From Anaerolineae bacterium (GTDB lineage: Bacteria > Chloroflexota > Anaerolineae > B4-G1 > SLSP01): 7,362 nt of DNA. The stretch covers positions 1 through 7,362 of the forward strand of contig JAGHDT010000541.1 in assembly GCA_021159805.1 (NCBI GenBank), written 5' to 3'. Each line of letters begins with the position of its first letter. Position 1 is the first letter of the stretch. A model generated the notes under the pieces. It was not told the origin of the DNA, searched no databases, and saw only the letters and a program-made list of their open reading frames with translations. Positions 6,301 to 7,362 of this stretch are shown here, one piece after another. The position numbers and the translations under genes were made by a program.

Positions 6301-7098
6301 ATGCATCCATTCAACGAGTTGTCTGTGCCTGTCGGCAAGATCGGCATCCATTGGTTTGGTCAGAATTCCTTTGCGCTGAAGGATCCTGAGGGGACGGTGC
6401 TGCTGGTCGATCCCTTCTTCCCTCACGATCGTCCGGCCGAGAGGTTCATCTACCGACAGCCGCCTCTCGACGAGGCCGAGCTGAAGACAGATCTCGTCCT
6501 GCTCACGCACGACCACGGCGACCATACGTGCATCGAGTCGCTTACACGCGTCCGTGTGTCGTATCCTGACGCCCGCTTCATCGGGCCGGTGGAGAGCATC
6601 AAGCGCATGACTGACGCCGGGTTCCCCCAAGAAGTCCTGATCACAGCGACTGCCGGTTCATCGATCCAGCTGGGGACGATCGCCGTGCATACCGTGTGGT
6701 CGAAGCCGCCGGAGGGGGCGCCCGAGGATGGCATTCGTCCCCCGGACGTACAGCACCTGGGGCTGGTCATCGTGCTCGGCGGTGTCCGCGTCTATATCAC
6801 AGGGGATATGATCAACACGTTCGCTGACCACGATGAGCTGGTGGCGCCAGTGGCCGCGCTCAAGCCGGAGATCGGTCTGTTGACGATGCACCCGACCGAG
6901 GGCGAGTTCCCATACTTCGATGGTGCGGTCAAGCTTGCGGTGGGGCTTGGTCTCAAGGCTGCGGTGCCGGCGCACTATGCGTGTTTTGTTAAGCGTACCT
7001 ATGATCCGTGCGCGTGGGCAAAGCTGCTGCCGGAGGACGGCCCGGAGGCGATCATCATCCCCTACGACGGATCGGTGCTCTATCCGTCGGGATCATGA
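6301..7098 (+). CDS. MBL-fold metal-dependent hydrolase, UlaG-like (possible sugar lactonase)
   Basis: A 265-residue protein with a complete metallo-beta-lactamase fold signature. It opens with GKIGIHWFGQNSFALKD (12-28) and LLVDPFFP (34-41), typical of the UlaG-like/UPF0173 branch. The metal motif H-D-H-G-D-H lies at 70-75 (His70, His72, Asp74, His75). Further likely ligands are His152 (in VQHLG), Asp169 (in YITGDM) and His225 (in VPAHY). The binuclear site therefore looks intact. UlaG itself opens L-ascorbate-6-phosphate lactone and is longer (about 350 residues); this protein is nearer the short members, whose substrates are mostly unknown. Next to a dehydrogenase tail, an isomerase and two sulfatases, a sugar-lactone hydrolase is a reasonable guess, but phosphodiester or other ester hydrolysis is equally possible. 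No signal peptide is present, so it is cytosolic. It follows sulfatase 2 by 34 bp and is the last gene before an intrinsic terminator, so the two probably share one mRNA. Confidence 0.85.
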   Translation: MHPFNELSVPVGKIGIHWFGQNSFALKDPEGTVLLVDPFFPHDRPAERFIYRQPPLDEAELKTDLVLLTHDHGDHTCIESLTRVRVSYPDARFIGPVESIKRMTDAGFPQEVLITATAGSSIQLGTIAVHTVWSKPPEGAPEDGIRPPDVQHLGLVIVLGGVRVYITGDMINTFADHDELVAPVAALKPEIGLLTMHPTEGEFPYFDGAVKLAVGLGLKAAVPAHYACFVKRTYDPCAWAKLLPEDGPEAIIIPYDGSVLYPSGS

Positions 7099-7111
7099 CT
7101 AACTGAGATAG

Positions 7112-7145
7112 AACGCGCCCGGCCATGCATAACCGGGCGCGTTTT
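7112..7145 (+). terminator. Intrinsic (rho-independent) terminator of the sulfatase 2 operon
   Basis: AACGCGCCCGG (7112-7122) pairs perfectly with CCGGGCGCGTT (7133-7143) across a 10-base loop, giving an 11-bp stem. A TTTT run (7142-7145) completes the classical form. It begins 14 bases after the MBL-fold stop codon. The stem ends in AA/TT, so it could also work weakly in the other direction. Confidence 0.9.
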
Positions 7146-7236
7146 GATGTGACCGCCTGCTTCCCTACTCCTTAGGGCTGCTTTTCGCCCCCAATCTTCA
7201 CCAAAGCTTCACTGACGCCGGCCATTCTATGAGCGT

Positions 7237-7266
7237 GGTTGACAAACAACCCTTAACTTGCAGATT
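7237..7266 (+). promoter_or_regulatory. Candidate promoter of the exported protein, with an overlapping dyad
   Basis: A perfect -35 hexamer TTGACA lies at 7239-7244. The best -10 at 16 bases is CAGATT (7261-7266), which keeps the important second A and sixth T but is otherwise weak. The -35 is embedded in the dyad GGTTG-ACAAA-CAACC (7237-7251), so a repressor bound there would cover it. A weak -10 is common in promoters that need an activator. The gap 7146-7236 shows nothing else I can support. Confidence 0.4.
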
Positions 7267-7292
7267 AGTTGATACCCAGTGGAGGCTATCAG

Positions 7293-7362
7293 ATGAGCAA
7301 GCGAACAGTCGTGATGAGCAGCATTCTGGCAGCAATCTTGATAGCGACCGTGATGACGGGGA
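7293..7362 (+). CDS. N-terminus of an exported protein (3' end outside window)
   Basis: Only the first 23 residues are visible. They start MSKRTVVMSS and continue into an uninterrupted hydrophobic stretch (ILAAILIATVMTG), the n-region and h-region of a signal peptide or a single membrane anchor. No lipobox cysteine is reached before the edge. The ATG at 7293 is well supported by GGAGG at 7281-7285 with a 7-base spacer. It begins a new unit after the terminator at 7112-7145. In a sugar-catabolism locus the commonest gene of this kind is the substrate-binding lipoprotein of an ABC importer, but that is inference from context and too little is visible to confirm it. Confidence 0.75.
   Translation, partial: MSKRTVVMSSILAAILIATVMTG

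Noticed and set aside
5565..6347. 260-residue minus-strand frame antisense to sulfatase 2 and the MBL-fold start
   Set aside because: It is a shadow of the strongly supported + strand gene, with no family features of its own.

Overview
The window reads as bacterial chromosomal DNA with about 60% GC by eye. Most genes are on the + strand and have clear Shine-Dalgarno sites. The gene content suggests a carbohydrate-degrading heterotroph: a Gfo/Idh/MocA-type dehydrogenase tail, a FucI/AraA-type sugar isomerase, two cytosolic-looking sulfatases and an UlaG-like metallo-beta-lactamase-fold hydrolase. A Chloroflexota-like environmental bacterium would fit, but there is no rRNA or marker gene here, so the taxonomy is only a guess.

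Layout. Bases 2-214 hold the 3' end of a Gfo/Idh/MocA oxidoreductase. After a 199-bp gap come the isomerase (414-1856) and sulfatase 1 (1875-3281), only 18 bp apart and so probably cotranscribed. A 270-bp gap with a strong hairpin (3345-3387) and a short dyad follows. A gene of unknown function then runs the opposite way (3552-4364, minus strand). It has a visibly lower GC content and two copies of a GGTGATCAC palindrome at its presumed promoter. A 465-bp intergenic region (4365-4829) carries that promoter and a good sigma70-type promoter for the next + strand unit: sulfatase 2 (4830-6266) and the MBL-fold hydrolase (6301-7098). This unit ends at a textbook intrinsic terminator (7112-7145). 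A new transcription unit starts at 7293 with a signal-peptide-bearing protein cut by the window edge.

How the genes may work together (inference). Neither sulfatase has a signal peptide or membrane segment, so both probably remove sulfate from sugars or short oligosaccharides after uptake. The isomerase would convert the freed aldose (a fucose- or arabinose-like sugar) to a ketose. The dehydrogenase and the MBL-fold hydrolase could form an oxidative branch (sugar to lactone to acid). The exported protein at the right edge could be the start of an uptake system. The substrate cannot be read from the sequence. The unknown minus-strand gene does not obviously belong to this pathway.

I found no tRNA, rRNA, CRISPR array, insertion sequence, integrase or attachment site.
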